Shown here: positions 53,496-64,000 of the stretch, piece by piece
Position numbering within the stretch: the first letter of the stretch is position 1
How the letters are laid out: each line of letters opens with the position of its first letter
Source: Lamellibrachia columna
Lineage: Eukaryota; Annelida; Polychaeta; Sabellida; Siboglinidae
Length of the DNA stretch: 64,000 nt
Direction: 5' to 3'
Assembly (NCBI GenBank): GCA_963662155.1
Contig: OY759269.1
Location: 3,928,598 to 3,992,597 of the forward strand
The notes under the pieces: generated by a model
Databases searched by the model: none
Told to the model about the DNA's origin: nothing
Seen by the model: the letters and a program-made list of their open reading frames with translations, nothing else
Program-made: the position numbers and the translations under genes

Positions 53496-53836
53496 TGTAG
53501 AAAACGTATACATTTTTACATTAATTACTGTTGTATTAAATCACAAAAGTAACGAAAATCTTGGTCCAGTGATGTACACTTCCATTCAGATTTAATAATA
53601 ATTGGGTTTCACACGATGTCCACTAATGATGTACCAATGGCAATTTATTACCAATGGCCCGTGTGTATTATGGTATGACGCACGGGCCATATACACGAAT
53701 TGGGTATCCTTTAAACGAAAAAGTTAAATGATTAAATATATAAATCATTAGTTTTCTGTTGTAGCAAGTTTGTTCCGTATTCCGCAATCTGCGTCAACAA
53801 AAGTGCACAGTATTACACAATTACAAAGAATCAAGT

Positions 53837-53905
53837 AGATACGAACAACAGTGGCCGAGACCCGGGTAGTAGGATTGATTCAATACACAAGAGCGGTAGT
53901 TCAAG
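53837..53905 (-). pseudogene. Truncated module-B exon of the cysteine-rich family
   Basis: The minus strand reads NYRSCVLNQSYYPGLGHC, matching [18 protein letters not shown] of gene 2. The upstream half is replaced by unrelated sequence with an AC tract. Together with 53,300-53,495 it is a dead gene copy. Confidence 0.8.
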
Positions 53906-53956
53906 ACAAGCAGCAATGGGCTGCCATGTTATGATGTCACTATCGCGCGCAACCCC

Positions 53957-54034
53957 AAACACACACACACACACACACGCACACGCACACGCACACACAC
54001 ACGCGCGCGCGCACTCGCACGCACGCACGCACAC
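53957..54034. repeat. (AC)n/(GC)-rich microsatellite
   Basis: CA, then CACACG, CGCG and CGCA words, about 78 bp. Confidence 0.9.
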
Positions 54035-54059
54035 CTTCATATACTGAAGTAAACCACTG

Positions 54060-54215
54060 GAAGCAACTCCAGCAGCGGTAGGTAGAATCAATGGGTAAGA
54101 AATATAGACCGCCACTATATTCACGACAGTCTAAGCATTTACCCCGTGATAATGTTTTATATCCCTTGTCATAGACACTACGTAGAAGACGAACTGTTTT
54201 TATTATCGCTTCCGA
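54060..54215 (-). mobile_element. SINE-tail-like repeat, copy 3, inverted
   Basis: Complement of the family at 47,680 and 48,540 (ATCAATGGGTAAGAAATA, TCATAGACACTACG, ACTGTTTTTATTATCGCTTC). Inverted relative to those copies. Confidence 0.55.
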
Positions 54216-55009
54216 AAAACACAGGTAAAGTCAGGTGAATGAAATTACCAAAGATAAAGCTACGCAACGGCTCTATATACAACTCATTCAGCATTCAACA
54301 ATATTCTACTAGCAAATATAAAACAACCGTAGCTGCTATAGTTATGTTGCAAACTGCGACATATATGATACATACCCACACAAACGGGAATCATCACCTA
54401 AAAATCACACGGTTGTTGATACAGATGTGTATGGTGTCATTTAAAACGATACTTGATTAAATGTATATTTGTTCGTTGGCCCCAGTACAATAACGGCGAC
54501 TGAGTTATATGTCTTCTGTCCCAGCGCCGTGCATGTCGCTACTCAATCACCAGAGTGACATTTTGAATGCACTGATTACTGGTTGGCCACACTAGCTGCA
54601 TTGAAAGAAATAGGTCAATTAGTCGTCGTGGAGTAGACCACTTGTCGTGTCTAGCACACGCATTGACACAATAAAAACGTGTTGGGCGAACGAACTATTC
54701 AACGGTAAATTACACGTTCTCCGCTTACCCTTTCTCCAGAGTAACTGGATATTGTTAAAAAACATTAACCTCAGGTGTGACGTTGTGTGCGTGACAGATG
54801 ACAGATGACAGATGACAAATGTCCGATGACTGTTTTTTCTGTCGTTTACATTAAACATGGGCAACTGTTAGGTGAGAGAAACAAGGAGCACAAATGACAT
54901 ATTGCTAATACTACTAGCTTGTAGTATCTACTCTCTACTAACTACATACTACTACTAGCTTGAAATGACATATGCACGTTTGTTTCAGCAATATTAGCAG
55001 GGGACAATA

Positions 55010-55285
<276 letters not shown>

Positions 55286-55356
55286 ATACCAAATAAAGAC
55301 AAACATCGTTTTCGCTGACACGTTCTCACTCCGCATTGTCCAAGTTGAAATATACG

Positions 55357-55975
55357 ATAACACAGCCATGATGATGTTAACACAGCCATGATGATGTTAA
55401 CACAGCCATGATGATGTTAATACAGCCATGATGATGTTAATACAGCCATGATGATGTTAACACAGCCATGATGATGTTAACACAGCCATGATGATGTTAA
55501 CGTAGCCATGATGATGTTAACGCAGCCATGATGATGTTAACACAGCCATGATGATGTTAACACAGCCATGATGATGTTAATACAGCCATGATGATGTTAA
55601 TACAGCCATGATGATGTTAATGCAGCCATGATGATGTTAATGCAGCCATGATGATGTTAATACAGCCATGATGATGTTAACACAGCCATGATGATGTTAA
55701 TACAGCCATGATGATGTTAACACATCCATGATAATGTTAATACAGCCATGATGATGTTAATACAGCCATGATGATGTTAATACAGCCATGATGATATTAA
55801 TACAGCCATGATGATGTTAACACAGCCATGATGATGTTAATACAGCCATGATGATGTTAACACAGCCATGATGATGTTAACACAGCCATGATGATGTTAA
55901 TACAGCCATGATGATGTTAACACAGCCATGATGATGTTAACACAGCCATGATGATGTTAACACAGCCATGATGAA
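55357..55975. repeat. 20-bp minisatellite, about 31 copies
   Basis: Unit ACACAGCCATGATGATGTTA with A[CT]ACAG, ACGCAG and ACATCC variants. Very regular; the unit is not a multiple of 3 and no long frame results. Confidence 0.97.
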
Positions 55976-55984
55976 TGATCTTTA

Positions 55985-57695
55985 GCAACGGAGTATATTT
56001 TGGAAACTGCAGATGGAACGAACGCCCTTGGTGACTTCATAACACAGCCATCAGAAAGAGTGGTGTTAATTCGACAAAATACGAAAAATTGAAATTTCCA
56101 TCCAATCGACAATATTGTAACCTGTTTTAAATGCACGATTTTGTCGATTAGGACGGCAGGGGACATACTTATAGAATAATCTTAATAATTCTCAATAGAG
56201 CTCTCCCATTTTCTTAACTTTATCATATTTCGGAACGAATTTCCAGACTTTACATTCCAAAGTGGCAAAGATTGTTTTGAATTAAACATGTAAAAAATAC
56301 AGCAGACAACAATTAATGGAGACTAACAGGAGGGTAGCAAGAACGACAACAATAAAGCAATACAGTCAGCAGTGACGAAACAACAGCAATAATGCAATGA
56401 AGACAGTTTGCATGACTGCACCAGTGATTGACAACCGGTGTTGGGCGGAACATTGCTGTGTCGTGACATTGTCCATACTGCGCCTTTGTACTGTAAATAT
56501 CACATTGCATACAGTCTCATTCATCGCAAAAAGATCATTGCAAACACCCTGCTGGGTGAAACGAAATAAGTTTAAGCTATTGCGGTGAAATCGTTTATTG
56601 TGTCTGGTGTTGCACAATGAATTGCACTCTGTCATATCGCTGCAATACAATTACGATATGGACAAAATGGTATACGTGTTTGGTGTCACCTACGAATTGA
56701 ATAGACGAATGCAAGGTTGTAAGAACGCGTTACGTATACGAACACACTATAGAGATTCAAATATAGAGGTTGAAATCTAAACCTCAGCTGTGGGGAGAGG
56801 TAATGGGATATGTATCAATGGACGCGTTCATGCGCACCAAGAAAACACATACGGAAAAGCCCTGCAGGATGTGGTGCAGAACGTCTGGACAGTCATGACA
56901 ACTGTTATCGGTACTCCTTTCCTTTCACATGCAGAAATGTATTCTGCCAATGAAGGCTCTGAAGGAATGTATATTTATAAATCAGGAGCAACCATACTCT
57001 TAGTGAAGTACATCGACGTATGCAGCTGATTACCTTAATGATATTATTAGGAACTCTAAAGTTGTCATGTCTAAAGAACATAAATTAGGAAGTTTGTTTA
57101 ACTCTTTCCAGTATACAGTCGAATATTAAAGGTATATGTTCCTCAAGACAGGCAAGCGTGTGTCACTAGTGCCAAATAAACGTTCTGGCCTAAACATTTT
57201 CATAAATACATTATTTATATGTGCATTTTGATATTTAATGACATATTTCAAATTACTACTTTCAAGGAGATTATGTTGATGAGTTCCTTTTTAGGAATGA
57301 TAATTAGGATTTTATTTCGTAAAGGAAAATCACATTAATTTAATAATTTTTTTGAAATGTTTCGTAAACCTATAAACTATTGTCATGATTTGAACTACAA
57401 AGAAATACTTGGAATATGTTCATCCATCTGTTGAAGGAGATTGTAATGAACATAGAATATATATTGACATACTAAAATTTGTTTTGATGTTCCGCGAGGA
57501 TTTACCAAACCCTAAATTGAAAAGTGGAATTAAAAAGGCTGAGAAGCACTGATATACACAAATTAGTTGTATTTACTTTTATCATCTCGCCTAAAAAGTA
57601 CATATTTAGCATAAAACGGATCCGGGGTATATATTAAATCGTAAATTTGGATTTTAATAGCAGACTGTTCTGCGAAGAAATGTTTCGAAAACTGC
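55985..57695. other. No gene recognised; contains one dispersed-repeat fragment
   Basis: 56,460-56,600 resembles the complement of 32,900-32,985 (ACACCCTGCTGGGTGAAACG versus AACCTGCCGGGTGAAACA). Short frames near 56,600-57,030 lack family resemblance. Confidence 0.4.
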
Positions 57696-57698
57696 GCT

Positions 57699-58041
57699 TT
57701 TTACGTTACAACCTACTGCTGCTATTAGTGCTTCTTCTTTTTACGTTACAACCTACTGCTGCTATTAGTGCTTCTCCTTTTTACGTTACAACCTACTGCT
57801 GCTATTAGTGCTTCTCCTTTTTACGTTACAACCTACTGCTGTTATTAGTGCTTCTCCTTTTTACGTTACAACCTACTGCTGCTACTAGTGCTTCTTCTTT
57901 TTACGTTACAACCTACTGCTGCTATTAGTGCTTCTCCTTTTTACGTTACAACCTACTGCTGCTATTAGTGCTTCTCCTTTTTACGTTACAACCTACTGGT
58001 GCTATTAGTGCTTCTCCTTTTTACGTTACAACCTACTGCTG
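57699..58041. repeat. 40-bp minisatellite, 8.5 copies
   Basis: Unit TTACGTTACAACCTACTGCT + GCTATTAGTGCTTCTCCTTT, nearly identical. On the minus strand it begins with a CAGCAG-rich word and follows the head of the CAG-bearing element at the place where other copies carry CAG arrays. Confidence 0.96.
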
Positions 58042-58059
58042 TGCAGCAGTAGCAGCTGC

Positions 58060-58590
58060 TGGTGCTACTAATGGTTAGCACATGCGATAATTTACGACAC
58101 TTGACAAACTCCACAATATGATTTGTAATTTCTCAACGCACTCAACAAGATACTTGCCGTCGGGATCGCACACAACATTGTAGCTGAGACTTCGTGTTAT
58201 CAAGATACGCTAGTGTTGCACGCAAACTGGCAGCGTCTGCACACAAAAACGTTGCACTGTTAACATTTGTTTTGGAAATTAACAGATGTTGCCGCTGATG
58301 TTTCGTCTTCAACTCCTTCTACTGTTGCATATTATTGATCTACTGCTGCAACTGCTGCTGTTGATGTAGCTACAGCTGCTACGTTGTGGTTGCTACTTCT
58401 TCTGCTTCTGGTACTGCTGCTTTTACTCATTCTGCTGTTGCTTCTTCTGCTGCTTGTGGCAATGTTGCTGCTTCTTCCAGTTCTACTGTTGCTGCTCCGT
58501 CTACTGCTGCTGCTTCTGTAGGATTCCGTTTTTTGCATACAAAAACACACAACTGCAAATGGTTAAGCTGTGACGTGCGTCAACGTAGTA
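58060..58590 (-). mobile_element. CAG-bearing element copies, inverted
   Basis: Complement of 58,530-58,585 matches the CCATTTGCAGTTG..ATGCA head part and is followed by an imperfect CAG-rich stretch (58,300-58,520). Complement of 58,085-58,135 matches GTTGAGAAA..GTGGAGTTTGTCAAG and leads into the 40-bp array. Probably two partial copies. Confidence 0.6.
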
Positions 58591-58734
58591 TTTGATTATA
58601 TTCTTTGAAATTAAACGACGTAAAACAAATAAAAAATGTGTTTTGTTAAAAACACGTTATGTCCATGCTCAGTTGCTTATAGCTGTGATAATCAGTACAC
58701 AGCTCAAACACCTGCGGACACTGACACGTGTGAA

Positions 58735-58850
58735 ATGTGTTATGATGTTGTGGAGCGTGATGGCATACCGGTTAGAAGGCTGGACTCTCAATCAAGAGAA
58801 CCCGGTTTCAAAGCTGAAAGCTTCCCAGAGAAGTTGACATGGCCATGGAA
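58735..58850 (+). mobile_element. tRNA-like SINE fragment
   Basis: CTCAATCAAGAGAACCCGGTTTCAAA parallels CTCAATCAAGAGGATTGGGTTTGAATCC-type sequence of the SINE at 1.7 kb (minus strand), with an A-box-like GATGGCATACCGG before it. The B box is degenerate. Confidence 0.4.
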
Positions 58851-59271
58851 TGAATAGGTTTGCCAGGGGATGAAGTGCGTACTGGATATCGCACTATATA
58901 AGAACGTACTTTTTTATGATGGATGCAAATGCATTACCAATTAACACCAAATACGATAATAATAATACTACTACTAATAATAATAATAAAATAGTATTAT
59001 TAATGAAAATAATATTAATAAAAAAATAATAATAAATATTACAAAACTGTAAAAAATTATATATTAGTACTTTGTCTTATTACCAATATCGCAATGGCAG
59101 TTGACATGCATGACACAAGACAGTATTACTAACACAAATTTGTATTATTTTATTACATATTTTTATTAATTGACAAGACGTAAGTATGCACATTACACAT
59201 CAGTCATAGAGTGGCGTATGGCAACAATAAAATAACATACTACAGTCATTACACACTTTTGACACAAAATG

Positions 59272-59537
59272 TCACTCATCGTCGCTGTCGGACTGGACAG
59301 CATCGTTGGTGTCAGCCAGAATGTTCTCATAGAACGTATTCACCGCTTCAGATACCCACATGACCGACAACAACTTCATCACATCGGCCTTCTTTGCAGA
59401 TGACATGGTCGATTGGTCGGCAAGAGCTGTAGGCGCGAACGTGCTCCAGTTCCCCCCCGTTTCAGCACGCTGTGCGACACAGTGGCGCCGTTGTAAGTGT
59501 CCTTCATACCCACTGCATCACCGATGTCCATGCAAGA
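59272..59537 (-). pseudogene. Unrecognised coding-like terminal exon with one frameshift
   Basis: After an acceptor-like TGCATTCTTCAG the minus strand reads SCMDIGDAVGMKDTYNG, then VSHSVLKRGG. At a run of seven G (complement of 59,452-59,458) the frame must shift by one base to continue NWSTFAPTALADQSTM, SSAKKADVMKLLSVMWVSEA and VNTFYENILADTNDAV, ending QSDSDDE and TGA (59,274-59,272). AATAAA signals follow near 59,150. The acidic end and balanced composition look like real protein, perhaps of a transposon. Function unknown; the frameshift may be decay or a homopolymer error. Confidence 0.4.
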
Positions 59538-59584
59538 CTGAAGAATGCAGAATGAGTTATAATTTGATCAATATATTTCGACAT

Positions 59585-59863
59585 TTACAATAGCTGTAAT
59601 AACTGAAACCGTGCTTGTTTTGATGCGTTGTGTTGAACTACCTCATATACGAAACACGAAAGGCGCTTGTTCTGTAATATCAACCATACTGATCTTGGAT
59701 TGTACCAATCATGTGACGTTTTGTTCATACAAATTGGGGCATTGCTCCCCCCGTTAACCAACCTGTATCCTGTTCTTGCACCCGATCGTGGCACCCATCT
59801 TGTCTCATCAGCCGCTGAATTGGTTATGAAATATAATTTATATTTCTCAGGGCAGCGTCCCAA
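59585..59863 (-). CDS. Possible open frame, 92 codons, unknown
   Basis: The minus-strand frame MGRCPEKYKLYFITNSAADE continues to a stop without low-complexity sequence, between the 52-bp array and the coding-like exon. I recognise no family and see no clear splice link. It may be chance. Confidence 0.2.
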   Translation of the reverse strand: MGRCPEKYKLYFITNSAADETRWVPRSGARTGYRLVNGGSNAPICMNKTSHDWYNPRSVWLILQNKRLSCFVYEVVQHNASKQARFQLLQLL

Positions 59864-59888
59864 ATCGGCGGTTTCAGTTTAACAAAAT

Positions 59889-61500
59889 GCATCATGTTCC
59901 ATGGAACCGTTAACTGGTGGTGCTAGCTCGAATACAAATAGCATGATGTTCCATGGAACAGTTTACTGGTGGTGCTAGCTCGAATACAAATAGCATGATG
60001 TTCCATGGAACAGTTTACTGGTGGTGCTAGCTCGAATACAAATAGCATGATGTTCCATGGAACAGTTTACTGGTGGTGCTAGCTAGAATACAAATAGCAT
60101 GATGTTCCACGGAACAGTTTACTGGCGGTGCTAGCTCGAACACAAATAGCATGATGTTCCATGGAACAGTTTACTGGTGGTGCTAGCTAGAATACAAATA
60201 GCATGATGTTCCATGGAACAGTTTACTGGTGGTGCTAGCTAGAATACAAATAGCATGATGTTCCACGGAACAGTTTACTGGTGGTGCTAGCTCGAATACA
60301 AATAGCATGATGTTCCACGGAACAGTTTACTGGTGGTGCTAGCTCGAATACAAATTGCATGATGTTCCATGGAACAGTTTACTGGTGGTGCTAGCTAGAA
60401 TACAAATAGCATGATGTTCCACGGAACAGTTTACTGGCGGTGCTAGCTCGAACACAAATAGCATGATGTTCCACGGAACAGTTTACTGGTGGTGCTAGCT
60501 AGAATACAAATAGCATGATGTTCCATGGAACAGTTTACTGGTGGTGCTAGCTCGAATACAAATAGCATCATGTTCCATGGAACAGTTTACTGGTGGTGCT
60601 AGCTCGAATACAAATAGCATGATGTTCCACGGAACAGTTTACTGGTGGTGCTAGCTCGAATACAAATTGCATGATGTTCCATGGAACAGTTTACTGGTGG
60701 TGCTAGCTAGAATACAAATAGCATGATGTTCCACGGAACAGTTTACTGGTGGTGCTAGCTCGAATACAAATTGCATGATGTTCCATGGAACAGTTTACTG
60801 GTGGTGCTAGCTAGAATACAAATAGCATGATGTTCCACGGAACAGTTTACTGGCGGTGCTAGCTCGAACACAAATAGCATGATGTTCCATGGAACAGTTT
60901 ACTGGTGGTGCTAGCTCGAATACAAATTGCATGATGTTCCATGGAACAGTTTACTGGTGGTGCTAGCTAGAATACAAATAGCATCATGTTCCATGGAACA
61001 GTTTACTGGTGGTGCTAGCTCGAATACAAATAGCATCATGTTCCATGGAACAGTTTACTGGTGGTGCTAGCTCGAATACAAATAGCATGATGTTCCACGG
61101 AACAGTTTACTGGCGGTGCTAGCTCGAATACAAATAGCATCATGTTCCATGGAACAGTTTACTGGTGGTGCTAGCTAGAATACAAATAGCATGATGTTCC
61201 ACGGAACAGTTTACTGGTGGTGCTAGCTCGAATACAAATAGCATGATGTTCCATGGAACAGTTTACTGGTGGTGCTAGCTAGAATACAAATTGCATGATG
61301 TTCCACGGAACAGTTTACTGGTGGTGTTAGCTCGAATACAAATAGCATGATGTTCCATGGAACAGTTTACTGGTGGTGCTAGCTAGAATACAAATTGCAT
61401 GATGTTCCACGGAACAGTTTACTTGTGGTGCTAGCTCGAACACAAATTGCATGATGTTCCATGGAACAGTTTACTGGTGGTGCTAGCTAGAATACAAAGA
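59889..61500. repeat. 52-bp minisatellite, about 31 copies, palindrome-bearing
   Basis: Unit GCATGATGTTCCATGGAACA + GTTTACTGGTGGTGCTAGCT + CGAATACAAATA. Each holds GTTCCATGGAAC (12-bp palindrome, often CACGG variant) and GCTAGC. Variant sites (CATGG/CACGG, CTCG/CTAG, ATAGC/ATTGC, GATG/CATG) recur in combinations, showing higher-order duplication of multi-unit blocks. Confidence 0.97.
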
Positions 61501-61519
61501 TCACCGCAAACATTGGATA

Positions 61520-61830
61520 TGTTCATCATAGCGGGAATCCACTGTAATACTTACATAGCAGCCAAACATGTTCTAAGCGAGAGCCCAATGCATGGTCGAA
61601 AAACAGTACATGTGTTCTCTTAATAGTGGTGGCACTTCGGGAGCAGTTGACGCATGAGCAGGTTTTACTGCGTGTATGTGAAGACGAATTAGTACTAAAT
61701 TTACCAATATTTGGAAAAAGATGGAAGAAATAACTACACTATTCATAGACGTTGTATTAGTAGTAGTTGTAATAACAATATCCACACGCAAATTTTGGTG
61801 GTAATGTTGAAGCTAATACTAATTTGGTCG
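61520..61830. repeat. Duplicated 3' flank of cysteine-rich gene 2
   Basis: Matches 44,030-44,320 along its length, and 25,390-25,500 over its second half. It lies downstream of the gene's poly(A) site. Confidence 0.65.
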
Positions 61831-61909
61831 GGTGAGAAAACAATTATCCTTCGCCTTCTTACTTTCACGACAATTCGCGATTAATGACACCAAGACTAAG
61901 ACACAAAAC

Positions 61910-62065
61910 ATTCACTGCTAACAGGAGCTTTATTGAAGTGGAATCTTCACATAGTCGCGCTAGTTACAAACGAATGTGCTGACGAGTGTTCGGAGAAACA
62001 TCTATCGACACTTGCTTGCTTGCTCAATTTTCTTCCTAGGCGGACGGAGAGACCAGTGAACGGCA
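61910..62065 (-). other. 3' UTR exon of cysteine-rich gene 2
   Basis: Acceptor TGCTCGTTTGCAG (AG at 62,067-62,066), then TGCCGTTCACTGGTCTCTCC as in gene 1. Confidence 0.6.
61929..61934 (-). terminator. Poly(A) signal of cysteine-rich gene 2
   Basis: AATAAA in TTCAATAAAGCTCCTG, conserved with gene 1. Confidence 0.65.
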
Positions 62066-62433
62066 CTGCAAACGAGCAAATTGTGTGTGAAATTAATTAA
62101 TATGTAGACTCGCTATGTAAGGATCATCGACTTAAAAGGAGCAAATTAGAAAACCGCTTTCTGATAATCACTGTGTTTGAACCCATGGATATAACGAACA
62201 TCTGATATTTTAAACAGTTCGGTCAAGTCCCAGGAAGCTACAAATATGTATCGCTCACTATGTTAATTGTATATGCGTTGACGTGATTTATTTATTTATT
62301 ATTATGGTATTAATAATTCAATGTTGAATTAATTATTAAATCACACACAATCGAAAAATTCATCTTGTATGAACAGTTGATTGATTCATACGTCAGCTTA
62401 CATAGTTTCTTTTGTTGTTCAAAGTAGTTCCCG

Positions 62434-62690
<257 letters not shown>

Positions 62691-62785
62691 GTGTGTGATA
62701 TGGATAGTTGTATGTGAAGATGGTTATGGTGATCATGACGTCTACGACAAACATACGACATTCAGAATACCTTGTTGCTGTCTGC

Positions 62786-63508
62786 TTAGTTCTTTCTGCA
62801 GCAGCCTTTGCAGCTGCTGTTGCATACGCTAGAACAACGACGGCGTCTGCAATCGTAGTAACGTCTGTACCAGGGACAGCGTTTGTAACGAAGGGGACGT
62901 CCAAACTTGCAGAAGACGTAGCTGCCGCATCCGTTGCACATGGTCGACTGCCAGCCCGAGTACCTCTCACAGTAAGTCTCTCTGCAGCCTGTAGCAAACG
63001 TAATGTTTATATTTCATTCAATCGGAAAACAATGAAAAGCCTGGTCTACTAGTGATGTACACTTTCGAAGAAGCGAAAACAATAAAATATATAAGGTTAC
63101 TCACTAAATAAATTAATGATGTACCATTCAAATTATTTCACCAATATGGCGTACGTGTCCACCTGTTGGTTCCGTATAACTATTATTTAGGTTACCTGTG
63201 ACAAATAATCGGCTTTTAATACTCGTATTCACATAATATAAAAATAGTCAACATACTGTGCATTTTATTTTAAAACGTTTTGTTCAATAATTCTTAACCA
63301 GCAGCAAACAACTTTCACATTATTACTACGCTGGGAACAGTGGAGAACATACCACATCGACCGAGACCCGGATAGAAGGATTGATTCAATCCACATGAGC
63401 GGTAGTACATGGCGCCCGCATTGCACCCGTAGTAGTAGCGGCCGTAGAATACGGATGAATAGTAATAATGGAATCTTCTGGTGTAGGAGCAGCGATCAAA
63501 GCATGATC
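62786..63508 (-). CDS. Secreted cysteine-rich chitin-binding-like protein (gene 2, partial at window edge)
   Basis: Minus-strand exons 63508-63353 (module B, 156 nt) and 62988-62786 (module C plus TAA) join in phase 1. The B exon differs from gene 1 at very few bases and has a clean donor (TGTG before GTATGT). Module C reads [18 protein letters not shown], then [33 protein letters not shown] and a longer tail with VCNSSCKGCC; it has 12 cysteines, one more than gene 1. A post-stop donor (CAACAAG before GTATTC) leads to the 3' UTR exon. Signal-peptide and module-A exons should lie past the right edge. Looks functional. Confidence 0.8.
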
Positions 63509-63509
63509 C

Positions 63510-64000
63510 TTCAACACACAAATCAAATCGTAAAAGTAATTGTTATTTTAAGTAATGCATTGGAAACCGAGTGTTGAAAGGCAATCATCAGTAAAGGTGT
63601 CATTATTTCTTTATATACAGATACAGGTACATATTCATTTATCCACACAGTTGAAGATGTTGTCTGTTAGGTGAAAGAAAAAGAACAATTTGACATGCAG
63701 GCTAAAAAAGGTTACATATTTATGCAATAACTAATACATGTCCGATGTAGTAGAGAATTGAAATTGGCCAACTAAATGACGTTTTTATTGGAAAGTGGAC
63801 TGTTTATCACTCAGCCACTTTAGGAAGAACATTCACAAGAATGTGAGCTTCTCAAAGCAAACCAGACAGGAACTGAACACATGTACAGCCCCGTTCGGTA
63901 AGTTCCTCAGAGCCCACATTCCTACAAGCGTGACGATAACATATATACATCAAGAAGTCGTCATGAACATATAATGCAAAGAATACAGACATTCCACCAC
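63510..64000 (-). other. Intron of gene 2, no exon seen
   Basis: The start resembles the gene 1 intron (ATCAAATCGTAAAAGTA, GGTACATATTCATTT, CCACACAGTTGA) and then diverges. No module-A exon is present before the window ends. Confidence 0.5.

Noticed and set aside
59889..61500. Regular 52-bp array as a CRISPR-like array
   Set aside because: Units are contiguous without unique spacers, no cas-like genes are present, and the context is eukaryotic. The same applies to the 20-, 26-, 29-, 33-, 39-, 40- and 67-bp arrays.

Overview
This is a eukaryotic, animal-type nuclear window. It is AT-rich and dense in repeats, with spliced genes (GT..AG introns), AATAAA signals, Pol III-type SINEs, and RTE, CR1/L2, hAT and piggyBac relics. 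The mix of retrotransposon families, very long microsatellites and a secreted chitin-binding-like protein suggests a marine lophotrochozoan, perhaps a gastropod mollusc. That assignment is inference; no species marker was found.

Two real gene families are supported. (1) A complete plus-strand gene at 15,452-19,545 has four coding exons whose phases join exactly into a 1,014-residue type II membrane protein. It has a glycosyltransferase-like N-terminal module, a second module with an R-D-A-D motif, and a C-terminal module. Its exons are GC-rich islands in AT-rich DNA. (2) A minus-strand family of small secreted cysteine-rich proteins resembling chitin-binding peritrophin modules. One complete gene (about 25,575-30,130) has a TATA box, a 5' UTR exon, a signal-peptide exon, three module exons all in phase 1, a 3' UTR exon and a poly(A) signal. 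A second gene (61,910-63,508) runs off the right edge. Broken copies lie at 53.3-53.9 kb and 39.1 kb.

Layout: 1-10.6 kb is repeats, a SINE, a small hAT element and a CpG-rich stretch. 10.6-15.2 kb is one minus-strand RTE-type retrotransposon, mostly deleted, with a 1,160-bp hAT element nested in it and part of its endonuclease coding sequence amplified into a 2.1-kb 51-bp minisatellite. 15.2-19.8 kb is the glycosyltransferase-like gene. 22-25.4 kb is a duplicated block with a minisatellite and a long CT tract. 25.5-30.2 kb is the first cysteine-rich gene. 31-49 kb is a mosaic of a locally recurring composite repeat with CAG arrays, AT tracts, hairpins and reverse-transcriptase relics. 49-56 kb holds CR1/L2 and piggyBac relics, a SINE and three minisatellites. 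57.7-61.5 kb holds two more minisatellites and an unrecognised coding-like exon. 61.5-64 kb is the second cysteine-rich gene.

The recurring theme is minisatellites that grew inside copies of dispersed elements. It is clearest for the 51-bp array (RTE endonuclease) and the 26-bp array (a dispersed non-coding element), and likely for the 29-, 39- and 40-bp arrays. Most long open frames in the window are by-products of these arrays and of dinucleotide repeats, not genes.
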